From contig JACPHA010000019.1 in the NCBI GenBank assembly GCA_016188825.1, forward strand, positions 52,762-116,761: a DNA stretch of 64,000 nucleotides, read 5' to 3'. The notes below the pieces were generated by a model, which saw nothing but the letters and a program-made list of their open reading frames with translations, ran no database searches and had not been told where the DNA came from. The translations under genes were made by a program, and so were the position numbers. Shown piece after piece: positions 7,132 to 16,058 of the stretch; positions within the stretch are counted from its first letter, which is position 1; each line of letters opens with the position of its first letter. Origin of the DNA: Candidatus Pacearchaeota archaeon (GTDB lineage: Archaea > Nanobdellota > Nanobdellia > Pacearchaeales > GW2011-AR1).

Positions 7132-9846
7132 TTAGTATATCCCTTGTCTTTTAATAAATCTTGTGTCTACCGGCGCTCCCTGTCTTAATTTTATTTCTTT
7201 TTTAACTTTTCTGTTTTCCGCGAATTTGAATATTGGAATTTCCCACATGCCGGTTCTCTTGCCATCTATTTTTTTGAACGCATAAGTTAATTGCTCTCTT
7301 TTCCAGCCCTTGTTAAGAAGCTTTTCTCTTGCTTCCTTATCATCTAAATCTGATTTTCTTGCATTATAAATAAAGTTAACCAGATTATAAAGATCGTTTG
7401 AATTTTTGAACAGACTTTTTTCATAATGGTTTTTATACCAAGTTTGAAGAATTAAATAAACAACTAAAATTCCTAGAAAGATAAAACCAAGACTCCATGA
7501 AAACCTCTTCCAATTAAATACTCTTCTTAGAATTTCATCTGAAAAAGGCTTGCCTGCTTTAAGCTCTGAAATTACCGGAGAAATGTAAACGGCTAGTTCT
7601 TCGACACTCGGTAAGGTTTCACCCGAGATTAAAAATTCTATGACTTTTGGTTCGCCTTCAGTTATTTTTATGTATGTTGCACTTGTGTCAGTTATCGAAT
7701 TTTCATCATATTGAGATTTGAAATCAAGGTTTTCTAAAGGATGGTCTATGATTAAATAAGCTTCTTCGACATCGTTTTTTTCTGTAAGCTCTATTTTATA
7801 TTTTCTTGCAAGGTTTCGTTTTTCAGAAAAGGTTAGGGAAAAAATTGTTTCAAAAGATATTTTCATGTTGTAATTTTCAGCAATCCAAGAAAGCAAAACT
7901 GAATTTAAATTGTCTGAGTCATATTTTGATAAATCTGCGTCTGAAACTTTTGCTAAATATTCAAGATTTATATTTGAAAACCCTATTTCTGCAGGCAAAG
8001 AACCTGTTTCAGTAATGGAAACCGAGTTAGGAACATTTAAGTCGGCAAGTTGGTTAACAATCTCGGTATAGTCTTGAGTTCTGTCTCCGCGGATTGATTC
8101 ATAATTATCACTTATTTGATTTATTTCTCTTTCAATGTCTTCTACTGCTATTTGCTCTGTAATTTTTTTCCTTGTCCATTCTGGAAGCTTGTTTATATCT
8201 GATTTTATTGTGATGATTCTCGATTTGTAGTCTTGTAAAGTCAGATTTGCTGATGTTTTTGGATTGCCTATAATAACTTTGAATTTTTTAGTTGAGACTT
8301 CGCCTCTTACATTTCTTAGAGTAACTTCTATTTGATATTCTCCTGCACTTGAATAAACATGCACTGCTTTATTATCGCTCGATGCTACTGGAAGACTTCT
8401 GTCTCCGAAATTCCATGTTGAAGAAACAATAGTTTGTGATGTTGAGGCAATAAATGTTGTCGGCCTGCCAATTAAAACAGACCTTGGGCCGATTACAAAA
8501 TCAAAGCCGATTTCTACTTCTATTTCATCTTCGAAAAGCTCTTCATCATTGAAAAATAATTTAAAATCATGAATGCCGTCTTGGTCTGGAACAAGAAATT
8601 TCATTTTTTCGATGCCAAGAGACAGAAAATCTGAAGAAGAAATTGTAAATGGCTTTTGTGATAGTTTGAAAAGTTTTGAGGTTGAGCGTGATCCGGCAGG
8701 ATCTTCATATTGCAAGTTAGCAGAATCTAGGGTAATTTGTTGTGAAATTCCGGAAAATGCAAAAGGTATTACACAGCCCTTAGAGCAGTTATTAGAATAA
8801 ACTTCTGAAAGATAATTTTTAACAGAGTTTGTTAATGATGTTCCGGAAAATCCTGTTGTGCCTATTGGAGCGTATTTTAATGGCTGAGCATAAATCTCGT
8901 AGTCTGAGTTGACAAATGACCTATTTTTTATGCTTCCTGTGAATACACCTCGCGCACCGCAGGAGTCAAAAGCTTGCCTGACTCTAATTTTGTAATCTGT
9001 GTCCGAGGCTGACCATAAACATACATAGCCATCAAAAATTTCTTTTGAATAATTTGCAACTATGCAATCAACATCTCCTGAAGAAGGAGAAGTTATTTTG
9101 CAACCGCCCAATGCACTTATTAAAGATACCCCGTCTGAAGTTTCATTTACTTTATAAAAAAACATTTCCAAATCAGATTGAGAAGAAACTTTTTCTATTC
9201 GCGCTCCGACACGATATGCTGGCGCCGATGGAATGTTATCAATTTTTTCACAATAGGGATCAGAGTCGTCATCTCTTTTGCCGATTATTACGGGATCTAT
9301 TAAAAATTCGTCATCCTTAAAACAGCCGTAATTTTTTTCACCGCATGTTTGGTCAACGTATTTATTGTTTTGAAAATCTATTTTTCCGTCGTTTAAAAGG
9401 TCAACAGAAAGCTGGTTTTGACAGCTTTCTCCAACGTCTGAAGTGACATTAAATTTAATGTTGTTTATATCATTTAATTTGTTCACGCTTAATCTAAAAC
9501 CATATAGTTTTTTGTTCTCTAATGAAAATGTTTGTGTTTCTAAGCCGTCGGAATCTGTTTCGTAGTCGTCCTTGCAACCAACAGGAGCGCATGTAAAATC
9601 AGAGTTTTTTTGGTAACTCGTGTTTAACAATAAATCATAAAGATTTGTTCCTCCTTTGAAATTGCTTGTGAATTCTGAATTTTCCTGATTAGTAAAATTC
9701 ATGATTATCTCGCCTCTGACATAATCTCCTTCTGCATAAGTTGATTCAAGAGTGTAATCTTCATCGAAATTAAATTCTGCTGTTGAAAAACTAATTAGAA
9801 AAATAACTGCGATAAAAAAGACCAAAACCCCTTTTTTTCTTTCCAT
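7132..9846 (-). CDS. secreted, C-terminally membrane-anchored PKD-domain protein, 904 aa
   Basis: A signal peptide (MERKKGVLVFFIAVIFLISFSTAEF) is followed by a long extracellular region with scattered Cys pairs (TCAPVGC, QTCGEKNYGC) and N-x-S/T sites. A PKD-like beta sandwich lies in the middle (STWNFGDRSLPVA, HVYSSAGEYQIEVTLRN), then a helical region and a single membrane helix near the end (SLGFIFLGILVVYLILQTWY). The roughly 100-residue cytoplasmic tail contains LLNKGWKREQLTYAFKKIDG. The architecture suggests a cell-surface or envelope protein. It is the first gene of a likely operon with the GTPase. Function is not recognised. Confidence 0.7.
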   Translation of the reverse strand: MERKKGVLVFFIAVIFLISFSTAEFNFDEDYTLESTYAEGDYVRGEIIMNFTNQENSEFTSNFKGGTNLYDLLLNTSYQKNSDFTCAPVGCKDDYETDSDGLETQTFSLENKKLYGFRLSVNKLNDINNIKFNVTSDVGESCQNQLSVDLLNDGKIDFQNNKYVDQTCGEKNYGCFKDDEFLIDPVIIGKRDDDSDPYCEKIDNIPSAPAYRVGARIEKVSSQSDLEMFFYKVNETSDGVSLISALGGCKITSPSSGDVDCIVANYSKEIFDGYVCLWSASDTDYKIRVRQAFDSCGARGVFTGSIKNRSFVNSDYEIYAQPLKYAPIGTTGFSGTSLTNSVKNYLSEVYSNNCSKGCVIPFAFSGISQQITLDSANLQYEDPAGSRSTSKLFKLSQKPFTISSSDFLSLGIEKMKFLVPDQDGIHDFKLFFNDEELFEDEIEVEIGFDFVIGPRSVLIGRPTTFIASTSQTIVSSTWNFGDRSLPVASSDNKAVHVYSSAGEYQIEVTLRNVRGEVSTKKFKVIIGNPKTSANLTLQDYKSRIITIKSDINKLPEWTRKKITEQIAVEDIEREINQISDNYESIRGDRTQDYTEIVNQLADLNVPNSVSITETGSLPAEIGFSNINLEYLAKVSDADLSKYDSDNLNSVLLSWIAENYNMKISFETIFSLTFSEKRNLARKYKIELTEKNDVEEAYLIIDHPLENLDFKSQYDENSITDTSATYIKITEGEPKVIEFLISGETLPSVEELAVYISPVISELKAGKPFSDEILRRVFNWKRFSWSLGFIFLGILVVYLILQTWYKNHYEKSLFKNSNDLYNLVNFIYNARKSDLDDKEAREKLLNKGWKREQLTYAFKKIDGKRTGMWEIPIFKFAENRKVKKEIKLRQGAPVDTRFIKRQGIY

Positions 9847-9945
9847 TTTTTTATACTAAAAAATATAGGTTTCTGGGTTATTAAAATCTTGTTGTTTTTT
9901 GGAATTGCAAGGATAAAATTTACATAATAGTATTTTGTAAAGCGG

Positions 9946-12183
9946 TTAAAGGAAAGACGTTTTTCTAGAACGCTTTTTCTTTTCCTTATGGCTTTCTCTT
10001 AGGTTATTCTTATTATGATATATATGATGTAAATAATAAATTGCAAATATAACAATTAATGCAATTATGAAGTTTGCAAAGTTGAAAAAAGGCAGTTGGA
10101 TGACTTTCGGGCAGGGGATTTGTTTTGTAGTTTCTCCTTCACATTCTTCTCCTGGCGGCCCAGATATTTTTGTTGATCTTATTGTTACTTGTCTTGTTGT
10201 TTGTCCTTCCGCGCATATTGGATTAGATAAATATTCAATACGACATTGTAGGCCGGAGGACGTTGTTGTTAGCCCTTTACACTGCCCATTTTCCCAATAA
10301 CATGTTTCTCCCCCTGAACCGGCTCCTGAGCAGTCATTCTCACAAGCTTGTTGTTTAAAATTATTATTTCCAACACTATTATAATCTCCGCAATTTGTTG
10401 CTGTAAATGCGTCTGGATTTTCAATAGGATCGCAAAATTCCGTCGGGCCCCCCCCGCAATCTATATTTTTTGTAGGATCGGTATCATCACAATCATCTCC
10501 AGCAGGGCAGTTTGTTCCATAACTATCTCCATCATTGTCTGTACAACCAGGAGCGGGCGCACAAGTTCCTCCTGGTGTTATAGCATAGCCTAAACAACCA
10601 CCTGCAGGATCAAGGTTTCCATCTCCATCCATGTCCCACAGAGCATTATTTCCACATGTACGATTAATATTATTGCTATCACAATAGGAAGTACCAAATT
10701 GACTTGCTGTGCAACCAAATTCACCAGGACAACTTGTAGATCCAGGAGCTACACACGTCCATCTACCATTGTTTGGTTTATCACAAATTTTGCCTCCGGT
10801 GCAATCACTATTATCAACACATTCGCTACACCATTCATTAACTTCGTTACACATTCCGAAAGGTTGTTCTGTGCAAGATGTGCGCGCCGGCTGAAAAGGA
10901 TGACTGCAAGTTCCATCACTAGTCCTGCATCTATCTTGTGTGCATTCTATGTTATCATTACAATCAGCATCAGAAGTGCAAGCAGATATTACCTGACACC
11001 CATAAGTTGAACTGCAGATGTTACCTGGATTACATCCGGTTGTCTGTCCAGGAGTTGGACACTGCACGCAAGCTGCTACGGGTATGCTTCCCCAATTTCC
11101 TACAGTACTGGTAAAACCTATGCTTCTCCAAAATGTGGCTGTATTTTCAATACAATAAGGATGGCTACTTGGACAATCTCCCGGTCCTATTGTGGCTTCG
11201 TTGTTTAAAGTGCAGTAAGCCTCGTTAACAGTATTACTACCAAAACATCTATCTTCTGGGCTTCTAACAAGAACGCCATCTTGTCTTTGTTCTGCTCTTC
11301 CTGGTATTTTTAATGAGTCTTCGCCGTTTGTTATAGTTGAACCACTATCATCCGGATCAGTACAGGTTGGAGTTGCTGTAACACATCTTCCATTGTCACA
11401 TCTTTGATCAGTGCTACATGTAGTGACTGTTGTAGCAACATCAAATGTATTTAAACACGAATAAACTGTGATATCCCGTATACCTGTTCCGCATGCATCT
11501 GTTAGGGTTTGGATTGGCCCCCCAAACCATGGCTGCCATGTAACAGTGCCTCCAGTAGTGTATGACCCGCCATTAGTATCAGTGCAGCGTTGTCTGCAAA
11601 AGGCAGGAGTACTGCTATCTGACCAACAACTAGTGTTTCCAAGGCATGCTGCAGAAATAATTTCTCTCGTAGCCAAGTTTATACTACAATAATACTCCAC
11701 TATTTGCGTGCCTCCAACAACTGGACAAGAATCTGGTTGTACATCCCGCCCATAAACTCCCCATCCTGAAATATTAACTTCATTATTTTGAAACCCTGGG
11801 GCGTCGTTGTCAGTATCAAAACAACCAGCTGATAGAGTATAAGAATAAGTTAACGAGGTTGTACCAACAGTAGGAATTGTGATACCAGAAATAGTGCGTG
11901 TTTGATAAGCGCCATCAAATGCTCTTTTTCTTATAATAAATGTATAACTCTGACCTGCAATTAAATTAACATAATTAGTCAACCCATTAGCATCTGTATT
12001 TTGGATATTGACGTTATTATCATTATTCCAGAATTCTACTGTGGCGCCTCCGACAGGTTGTATTCTGCCAGAAACTACGTCTGTGACATTGACGCGCACA
12101 TTACGGGCGCTCGCGCCTTCAATTAACAGGATAAAAAAAGCAAATAAAAATATTATAAAAAACATCCTCTTTTTAATCATCAT
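9946..12183 (-). CDS. large secreted Cys-rich surface protein, C-terminal membrane anchor
   Basis: A TATA-like box (TTTATAAA, 12206-12213) about 25 bases upstream makes the ATG at 12183 (MMIKKRMFFIIFLFAFF) the likely start rather than the earlier in-frame ATG at 12228. After the signal peptide comes a beta-sandwich domain (VGGATVEFWNNDN, GLTNYVNLIAGQSYTF) of the carboxypeptidase-regulatory/CNA-B kind. Many Cys-rich modules follow, including CTSDADCNDNIECTQDRC and a Cu-binding MopE-like motif, DDCDDTDPTKN, after CTDNDGDSYGTNC. A membrane helix (FFNFANFIIALIVIFAIYY) and a basic tail end the protein. About 745 residues. Likely a surface adhesin or sheath component; the exact role is unknown. Confidence 0.7.
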   Translation of the reverse strand: MMIKKRMFFIIFLFAFFILLIEGASARNVRVNVTDVVSGRIQPVGGATVEFWNNDNNVNIQNTDANGLTNYVNLIAGQSYTFIIRKRAFDGAYQTRTISGITIPTVGTTSLTYSYTLSAGCFDTDNDAPGFQNNEVNISGWGVYGRDVQPDSCPVVGGTQIVEYYCSINLATREIISAACLGNTSCWSDSSTPAFCRQRCTDTNGGSYTTGGTVTWQPWFGGPIQTLTDACGTGIRDITVYSCLNTFDVATTVTTCSTDQRCDNGRCVTATPTCTDPDDSGSTITNGEDSLKIPGRAEQRQDGVLVRSPEDRCFGSNTVNEAYCTLNNEATIGPGDCPSSHPYCIENTATFWRSIGFTSTVGNWGSIPVAACVQCPTPGQTTGCNPGNICSSTYGCQVISACTSDADCNDNIECTQDRCRTSDGTCSHPFQPARTSCTEQPFGMCNEVNEWCSECVDNSDCTGGKICDKPNNGRWTCVAPGSTSCPGEFGCTASQFGTSYCDSNNINRTCGNNALWDMDGDGNLDPAGGCLGYAITPGGTCAPAPGCTDNDGDSYGTNCPAGDDCDDTDPTKNIDCGGGPTEFCDPIENPDAFTATNCGDYNSVGNNNFKQQACENDCSGAGSGGETCYWENGQCKGLTTTSSGLQCRIEYLSNPICAEGQTTRQVTIRSTKISGPPGEECEGETTKQIPCPKVIQLPFFNFANFIIALIVIFAIYYLHHIYHNKNNLRESHKEKKKRSRKTSFL

Positions 12184-12325
12184 GGAAAATAAAGGAGAGG
12201 AGAGTTTATAAATATTATAGGCGAGCAAATAAAATATGGGAAAGAGTACTTAAATATGCTATCTAAACAATGTCTTTATCATAGAAATAAATTTTCTTGC
12301 GTTTTCTATTGATTCTTTTGTATAA

Positions 12326-12427
12326 GGAAAATTTGCTGCTTCATTCGGCTTCATCCAAGTTAAAGTTGCGAACAAGTATGTAAGAAATCAGGACAGACAT
12401 CACGGAACTGTTTGGATAATAAAATAG
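12326..12427 (+). pseudogene. remnant of an IS200/Y1-type transposase C-terminus
   Basis: Between stop TAA 12323-12325 and TAG 12425-12427 the frame reads GKFAASFGF, then VKVANKYVRNQDRHHGTVW. This resembles the end of IS200-like (Y1, TnpA/REP-associated) transposases, where FAWQ.GYGAF is followed by V..YI.NQ..HH. The upstream part with the catalytic Tyr and HUH motif is missing or out of frame. It is a decayed fragment; the family call rests on the short FGF...YVRNQ..HH pattern only. Confidence 0.4.
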
Positions 12428-12443
12428 ACGCCGGAAGCCGTAC

Positions 12444-12475
12444 TCCGCCGAAGGCGGATTTGCCCGAAGGACAAA
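12444..12475. repeat. two adjacent GAA-loop hairpins
   Basis: TCCGCC-GAA-GGCGGA (12444-12458) is a perfect 6-bp stem, followed at once by TTTGCCC-GAA-GGACAAA (12459-12475), a stem with one mismatch. Their GC content stands out from the AT-rich surroundings. They lie just beyond the IS200-type remnant and may be its terminal hairpins, or a REP-like element or terminator. Confidence 0.45.
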
Positions 12476-12592
12476 CCTTTAAAGTGTGGAGGACACCACA
12501 TTATTTTTAAGACTAAATATATGAATTGGCAGGTTATGATGTTGTTTGATAGAGACTTAACCAGGATATCAGTTAATCACCAAGGTTTTAAA

Positions 12593-13237
12593 TCAGGATT
12601 TCCTCCAGATAAATAATTTTATTCTTTTGGGATCGAATTTTCTTTCTGTTACTGAAGCGCTGATGACTCTTTCGCCTGCGAAAATTTCTTCCGCTTCTCT
12701 TGGATAGGGAATGCGCAATGGGCAAACTGAATCGTTAAGGGGACAGATGCTAATGCTAAAATTTAATGCTTGATTTGGTATTCTTTCTTTGATAAATAAT
12801 TCTGTATTGTTTAATATTGGCGCATTTGACTGGTCTTCTTGGGGTTTTGATGTGTTATAGTTTATTATCTGGGTTCTTAAATCTGGATTTTCAGCTACTT
12901 CTCTCAATAAAGGAGGAATCATTTTTCCTAAATCCGTTGTTTTTTGAGGAGTTCTGTTGTAGGAAAGAAGCAATAAGGCCGAAAAAATAATTAAGACTGC
13001 GAGAGTTGCCTCGACTATGCGCATGAATGCTTTTTTATCGTGAATTCTGTTACAGAGAATTTGGTTAATTGAGCTACCTTTAGTTTCAAATTCTCTGTCT
13101 GGAGAATTCGAATGAGCGGTAACATAATCAACCGAATTCTCCATAATTGGGATAAATTTTTGTCCAGAATTCCCGTGATGGATAATTCTCCAAAAACTAC
13201 TCCAATCAAAAGAATTATCCATATTTTTGTTTACCAT
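12593..13237 (-). CDS. type IV pilin-like protein with an in-frame repeat insertion near its N-terminus
   Basis: The mature-like part starts at KKAFMRIVEATLAVLIIFSALLLL, a typical class III/type IV pilin hydrophobic helix with E following the cleavage region, then an extracellular beta region with two Cys (SICPLNDSVCPLR). The first 4 residues (MVNK) are separated from KKAFMRIVEA by about 63 residues that are encoded by hairpin repeats (13052-13222) and look unlike a protein domain. The simplest reading is that a palindromic repeat inserted in frame after codon 4. Alternatively, translation starts at the internal ATG near 13024. The gene overlaps its upstream pilin-like neighbour by 7 bases (13231-13237). 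Confidence 0.6.
   Translation of the reverse strand: MVNKNMDNSFDWSSFWRIIHHGNSGQKFIPIMENSVDYVTAHSNSPDREFETKGSSINQILCNRIHDKKAFMRIVEATLAVLIIFSALLLLSYNRTPQKTTDLGKMIPPLLREVAENPDLRTQIINYNTSKPQEDQSNAPILNNTELFIKERIPNQALNFSISICPLNDSVCPLRIPYPREAEEIFAGERVISASVTERKFDPKRIKLFIWRKS
13052..13222 (+). repeat. multi-hairpin palindromic element inside the pilin frame
   Basis: Tandem stems on + strand: ACAGAGAATTTG/CAAATTCTCTGT (13052-13063/13087-13098, 12 bp), TGGAGAATTCG/CGAATTCTCCA (13100-13110/13133-13143, 11 bp), a weaker AATT.GGA stem near 13144-13170, and ATGGATAATTCT/AGAATTATCCAT (13178-13189/13211-13222, 12 bp). Loops are all about 21-23 bases. Right arms tend to end TCCAT, and one loop carries ACATAATCAA. 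Related sites are at 5.5, 38.3 and 42.3 kb. Confidence 0.7.
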
Positions 13238-14022
13238 ACTGCTATTGTAAGATCTGCGTATTCGATATTTCCAGTTGAGTTTCTTAGGACTTGAAGTCTT
13301 TTTATTTCTGAAAAAACTTCTAAGCCTGAAGGGATCTGACGCTTTGCAATTATTGCATTGCTGTCTTGGAATATTAGAGAAAAACCAAAATTAATTCTGC
13401 CTGGAAGATTAAAGTATTCTTTCAAGGCAAAATAATCTTTATAGTAAGAGTTATTTAGGGCCAAGACTCTTTTTTCTGAAATCACAAATTCTGAAGTTGA
13501 TGAGGAGATTTTGTATTCTTCGTTGTTTGGATTTGCTCCTTCTTGATTTATTGATTCTCTGGGAGATGGGTTAAAATCCTCGCTGAGTTTTATGATTATA
13601 AAATCTTCATCTTTCCATCCAGCTTCGTTTTTTATATATAATCTGTCTTTATTCTCGGCTTGCCCCTGCCCAGAGTTATCGCATGTTTCTCCGCTGCCTC
13701 CTGGACCTACTTTTGATGGCAGAACAAAACCTGAAAGGTTTTCTATTCTGGAATTGTAATTATTATCACAGGTTCCGTTGATTGAGATTACTATTACTTT
13801 TGTGCTGTCTTCTATAGTTGTGCCATCAATTTTTATAGAATAAGTTTCCATTTTTACAGTTGTGTTTTTAGTTATTTCGCGGGATGCATAGTCTAAAGCT
13901 GTATCGACAAGGCGGTCTGTATTTGTTGGGCTGAAGAAGTATAGAGCAAAACCAACAGCAGTAATAAATAATAGAAAAGACAGAATAACTTCTACATGAC
14001 TCATTCCTCTTTTTTCGAGCAT
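13231..14022 (-). CDS. type IV pilin-like / pilus-associated membrane protein, 263 aa
   Basis: A short basic N-terminus (MLEKRGMSHVEV) precedes a hydrophobic helix (ILSFLLFITAVGFALYFF), as in archaeal type IV pilin-like proteins. An extracellular domain of about 230 residues follows with N-x-T/S sites and two Cys. The gene overlaps the next pilin-like gene and lies with the pilus assembly genes on the same strand. It is probably a minor pilin or pilus-associated protein; cleavage by a prepilin peptidase is inferred from the N-terminal pattern only. Confidence 0.6.
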   Translation of the reverse strand: MLEKRGMSHVEVILSFLLFITAVGFALYFFSPTNTDRLVDTALDYASREITKNTTVKMETYSIKIDGTTIEDSTKVIVISINGTCDNNYNSRIENLSGFVLPSKVGPGGSGETCDNSGQGQAENKDRLYIKNEAGWKDEDFIIIKLSEDFNPSPRESINQEGANPNNEEYKISSSTSEFVISEKRVLALNNSYYKDYFALKEYFNLPGRINFGFSLIFQDSNAIIAKRQIPSGLEVFSEIKRLQVLRNSTGNIEYADLTIAVW

Positions 14023-14072
14023 TAGTAAAAATGTATAATAGCATTTATATAAATTGCCTTTTAGATAGATTA

Positions 14073-14846
14073 ATGAATGAAAAAGATTTGATAAAAAAAA
14101 TTAAGGAAAAGCGGGAGTTGAAAGGTATTTCTGACGGGGTTGTTGAAGAACTGATTGACAATTATGTTTTTAAATATAAAATAGACTTTGAAAAGATTAG
14201 AGAAAAGGAGATGAAAATTATTGTTAAAGATATAAGAGCTGAATTGAGGAATTATGTGGGAAGATTTCAGAAAAGTTTGAAAGACAGAATAAAGATGCTT
14301 GAAAATGGAAATATCTGGGGGATGCTAAAAACACACTCTTCAACTGCTGAAAGACTTGATTTTTATCCCAAATTAAGACGGAAAATACGGGAAATGAAAG
14401 TTAAATCTATTTTAGATATGGGCTGTGGTTTAAACCCTGTTGCTTTGGCTGAAAAAGGGATAAAATATTATGCATGCGACATTAATTTGGATGACTTGGA
14501 AATTGTTGAGAGATTTTTTGAAAAAGAAAAAATTAATGGGAGAGTTTTTATTTGCGATGTCAGGGATATAAAAGATAACTTGCCAGTGGGGGATTTGTGT
14601 TTTTTATTGAAAGTTCTGGATATTATTGAAAAAAATAAAAAAAAGAAAATTGAAATAACAAAAAAAATATTTGAAAAGGTCAAATGCAAGAAATTTTTAA
14701 TAAGTTTTTCCACGAAAAAACTATCTGGAAAGATGATGAACAGGCCAGACAGGATTTGGTTTGAAAAATTGCTCATGGATTTAGGATTGAAATTTGAGAA
14801 ATTTGAAAGCGAGAATGAGGTTTTTTATTTGGTGGAAAAGAGTTAA
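14073..14846 (+). CDS. 16S rRNA methyltransferase of the FmrO/Arm-Rmt type
   Basis: The start at ATG 14073 (MNEKDLIKKI) is preferred over ATG 14031 because the TATA-like TTTATATAAA (about 14044-14053) lies in between, 25 bases before it. A helical N-terminal domain of about 85 residues precedes HSSTAERLDFY, then a Rossmann SAM-binding site (ILDMGCGLNPVAL) and YACDINLDDLEI, VFICDVRDI. This H.ST.ER layout is that of the 16S rRNA (guanine-1405-N7) methyltransferases that give aminoglycoside resistance. Archaeal homologues exist; whether the same nucleotide is modified here, or whether it serves as a housekeeping rRNA methylase, cannot be read from sequence. Confidence 0.7.
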   Translation: MNEKDLIKKIKEKRELKGISDGVVEELIDNYVFKYKIDFEKIREKEMKIIVKDIRAELRNYVGRFQKSLKDRIKMLENGNIWGMLKTHSSTAERLDFYPKLRRKIREMKVKSILDMGCGLNPVALAEKGIKYYACDINLDDLEIVERFFEKEKINGRVFICDVRDIKDNLPVGDLCFLLKVLDIIEKNKKKKIEITKKIFEKVKCKKFLISFSTKKLSGKMMNRPDRIWFEKLLMDLGLKFEKFESENEVFYLVEKS

Positions 14847-14898
14847 AATTAATTGAGGTTATGAGATAATTTATATAGCGGATTAAAGTAAATAAATT

Positions 14899-15180
14899 AT
14901 GAAATTTTTTAATAAAAAAATAGTAATTGTTACGATAATTATAATCTCCCTAACAATTATTGATTTTTTAACATTCGCTTTATTTATTGGAGGAGTCTGT
15001 CCCGAGATTAGGTGTTTTCCAACAGGAAAATTCTCTGGATGTTGTGGAGCATATAGTATGTGACGTGATTCGTTCGAACCGTTGAGAATTATAGAATTTT
15101 TACTGATTATTCTTTCTTCGTTATCTTTTATTTATTTAATTATTGGAATAACATTTTATTTTCCGAAAAGAGGGAGTTAA
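14899..15180 (+). pseudogene. small two-helix membrane protein interrupted by an in-frame TGA
   Basis: A TATA-like box (TAATTTATATA, 14867-14877) precedes ATG 14899. The frame gives MKFFNKKIVIVTIIIISLTI, a first hydrophobic helix and a Cys-rich loop (GGVCPEIRCF, SGCCGAYSM), then TGA at 15061-15063. In the same frame without a break it continues with a second clean helix (IIEFLLIILSSLSFIYLIIG) to TAA 15180. The two halves look like one protein of about 93 codons split by a nonsense codon. TGA is used as a normal stop elsewhere in the window (for example at 28770), so recoding is unlikely and a pseudogene is the first choice. Confidence 0.5.
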
Positions 15181-15184
15181 AAAA

Positions 15185-16057
15185 TTAAACGGCCGCGGGC
15201 GTGATAAACAATCTTGCACCGGTAGAAATTAAAAATGCAGTTATCATCAGAATAAATGAGTGTTTAAGGCCTTTTACTAGAGAGCCTTCTGTGAGTTTTC
15301 CTATTACTAAGCCGACGAAAAGGCCTTGTGTCAGAAGAAGGAACAAAAATGGCCGTGTAAAATCTTCTGATGACAAAGTTCCAGATGCACTGCTTGCTCC
15401 TCTATTAAAATCTTCTATGTTCCCTGTAAAGCCGCCAAAGCCAGAAATGCCTGTTGTCAACGGAAGGATTTTAAATTCCATGATTAAAACTATTCCTATA
15501 AAAATGAAAAAGATTATGTAGCCCTGAACAACAAGACTGTAAATTGCAGATTTTCTTTCTTTTTTTAGCTTTTCAACTTCTGAAATTGACTTTGCTGTTG
15601 AATCAAGAATGTAGTCAATTTCGCCACCGGCGCGCTCTGCTTCTCTTATCAATGTTACTGCTCTTTTTATTAACGGATTGTCGACATCTTCTGCAAATGT
15701 TTCCAGGGCTGTTTCTATTGGGATTCCAAGTTCTATTTGATTCGAGAGTTTTGTTATGTAGGGGCTTAGAACTCCGTAATTCTTTTTTTTCATGTTAATG
15801 ATACCTTTGCTTACAGGGGTTCCTGTTGCAACGCTTTCTGCAAGATTTCTGGCAAATTCAAGAAACATTTCATTAATTTTTTGTTCTTTTGAGCTTTCTA
15901 AAGTCAAGTTTATAACAAAAGGCAGAGCGATAATGCTAAAAGCAATTCCAAGAAAGAAATATAACATTCTTTCCTGGCTGTAGAAAAATATTATATCCAG
16001 CAGGGCTATCACTAGTCCTGCAGCGATTCCAAACCAATGCATTTTTTTTAACTCCAT
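15185..16057 (-). CDS. TadC/FlaJ-like pilus assembly membrane protein
   Basis: The start at ATG 16057 follows the upstream stop by one base (TAAGATG); an earlier in-frame ATG would overlap the upstream gene by 44 bases. 290 residues with two N-terminal helices, a cytoplasmic GspF-like domain (LAESVATGTPVSKG, IELGIPIETALETFAEDVDN, REAERAGGEIDYILD) and further helices at the C-terminus (LVVQGYIIFFIFIGIVLI, LFLLLTQGLFVGLVIG). It belongs to the type II secretion F family, the membrane platform on which the ATPase at 18433-19959 would act to assemble pili. Confidence 0.8.
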   Translation of the reverse strand: MELKKMHWFGIAAGLVIALLDIIFFYSQERMLYFFLGIAFSIIALPFVINLTLESSKEQKINEMFLEFARNLAESVATGTPVSKGIINMKKKNYGVLSPYITKLSNQIELGIPIETALETFAEDVDNPLIKRAVTLIREAERAGGEIDYILDSTAKSISEVEKLKKERKSAIYSLVVQGYIIFFIFIGIVLIMEFKILPLTTGISGFGGFTGNIEDFNRGASSASGTLSSEDFTRPFLFLLLTQGLFVGLVIGKLTEGSLVKGLKHSFILMITAFLISTGARLFITPAAV

Positions 16058-16058
16058 C

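Larger units (their letters stand above)
12184..12592. other. spacer with transposase remnant and GC-rich hairpins
   Basis: Apart from the promoter of the preceding surface protein, this stretch holds a short IS200-type fragment (12326-12427) and two adjacent GC-rich hairpins (12444-12475), both annotated separately. Nothing else that looks coding was seen. Confidence 0.55.

Noticed and set aside
10348..11010. Open frames on + strand inside the Cys-rich surface protein gene
   Set aside because: They are antisense to a gene with a signal peptide, Cys modules and an anchor, have no promoter, and follow from its codon use.
15061..15063. TGA as a selenocysteine codon
   Set aside because: No SECIS-like hairpin was seen, selenoproteins are not known for this type of protein, and TGA is a normal stop in this genome.
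15061..15095. TTCGAACC as a tRNA T-arm
   Set aside because: No acceptor stem, anticodon arm or D-arm can be formed around it, and it lies within a membrane-protein frame.
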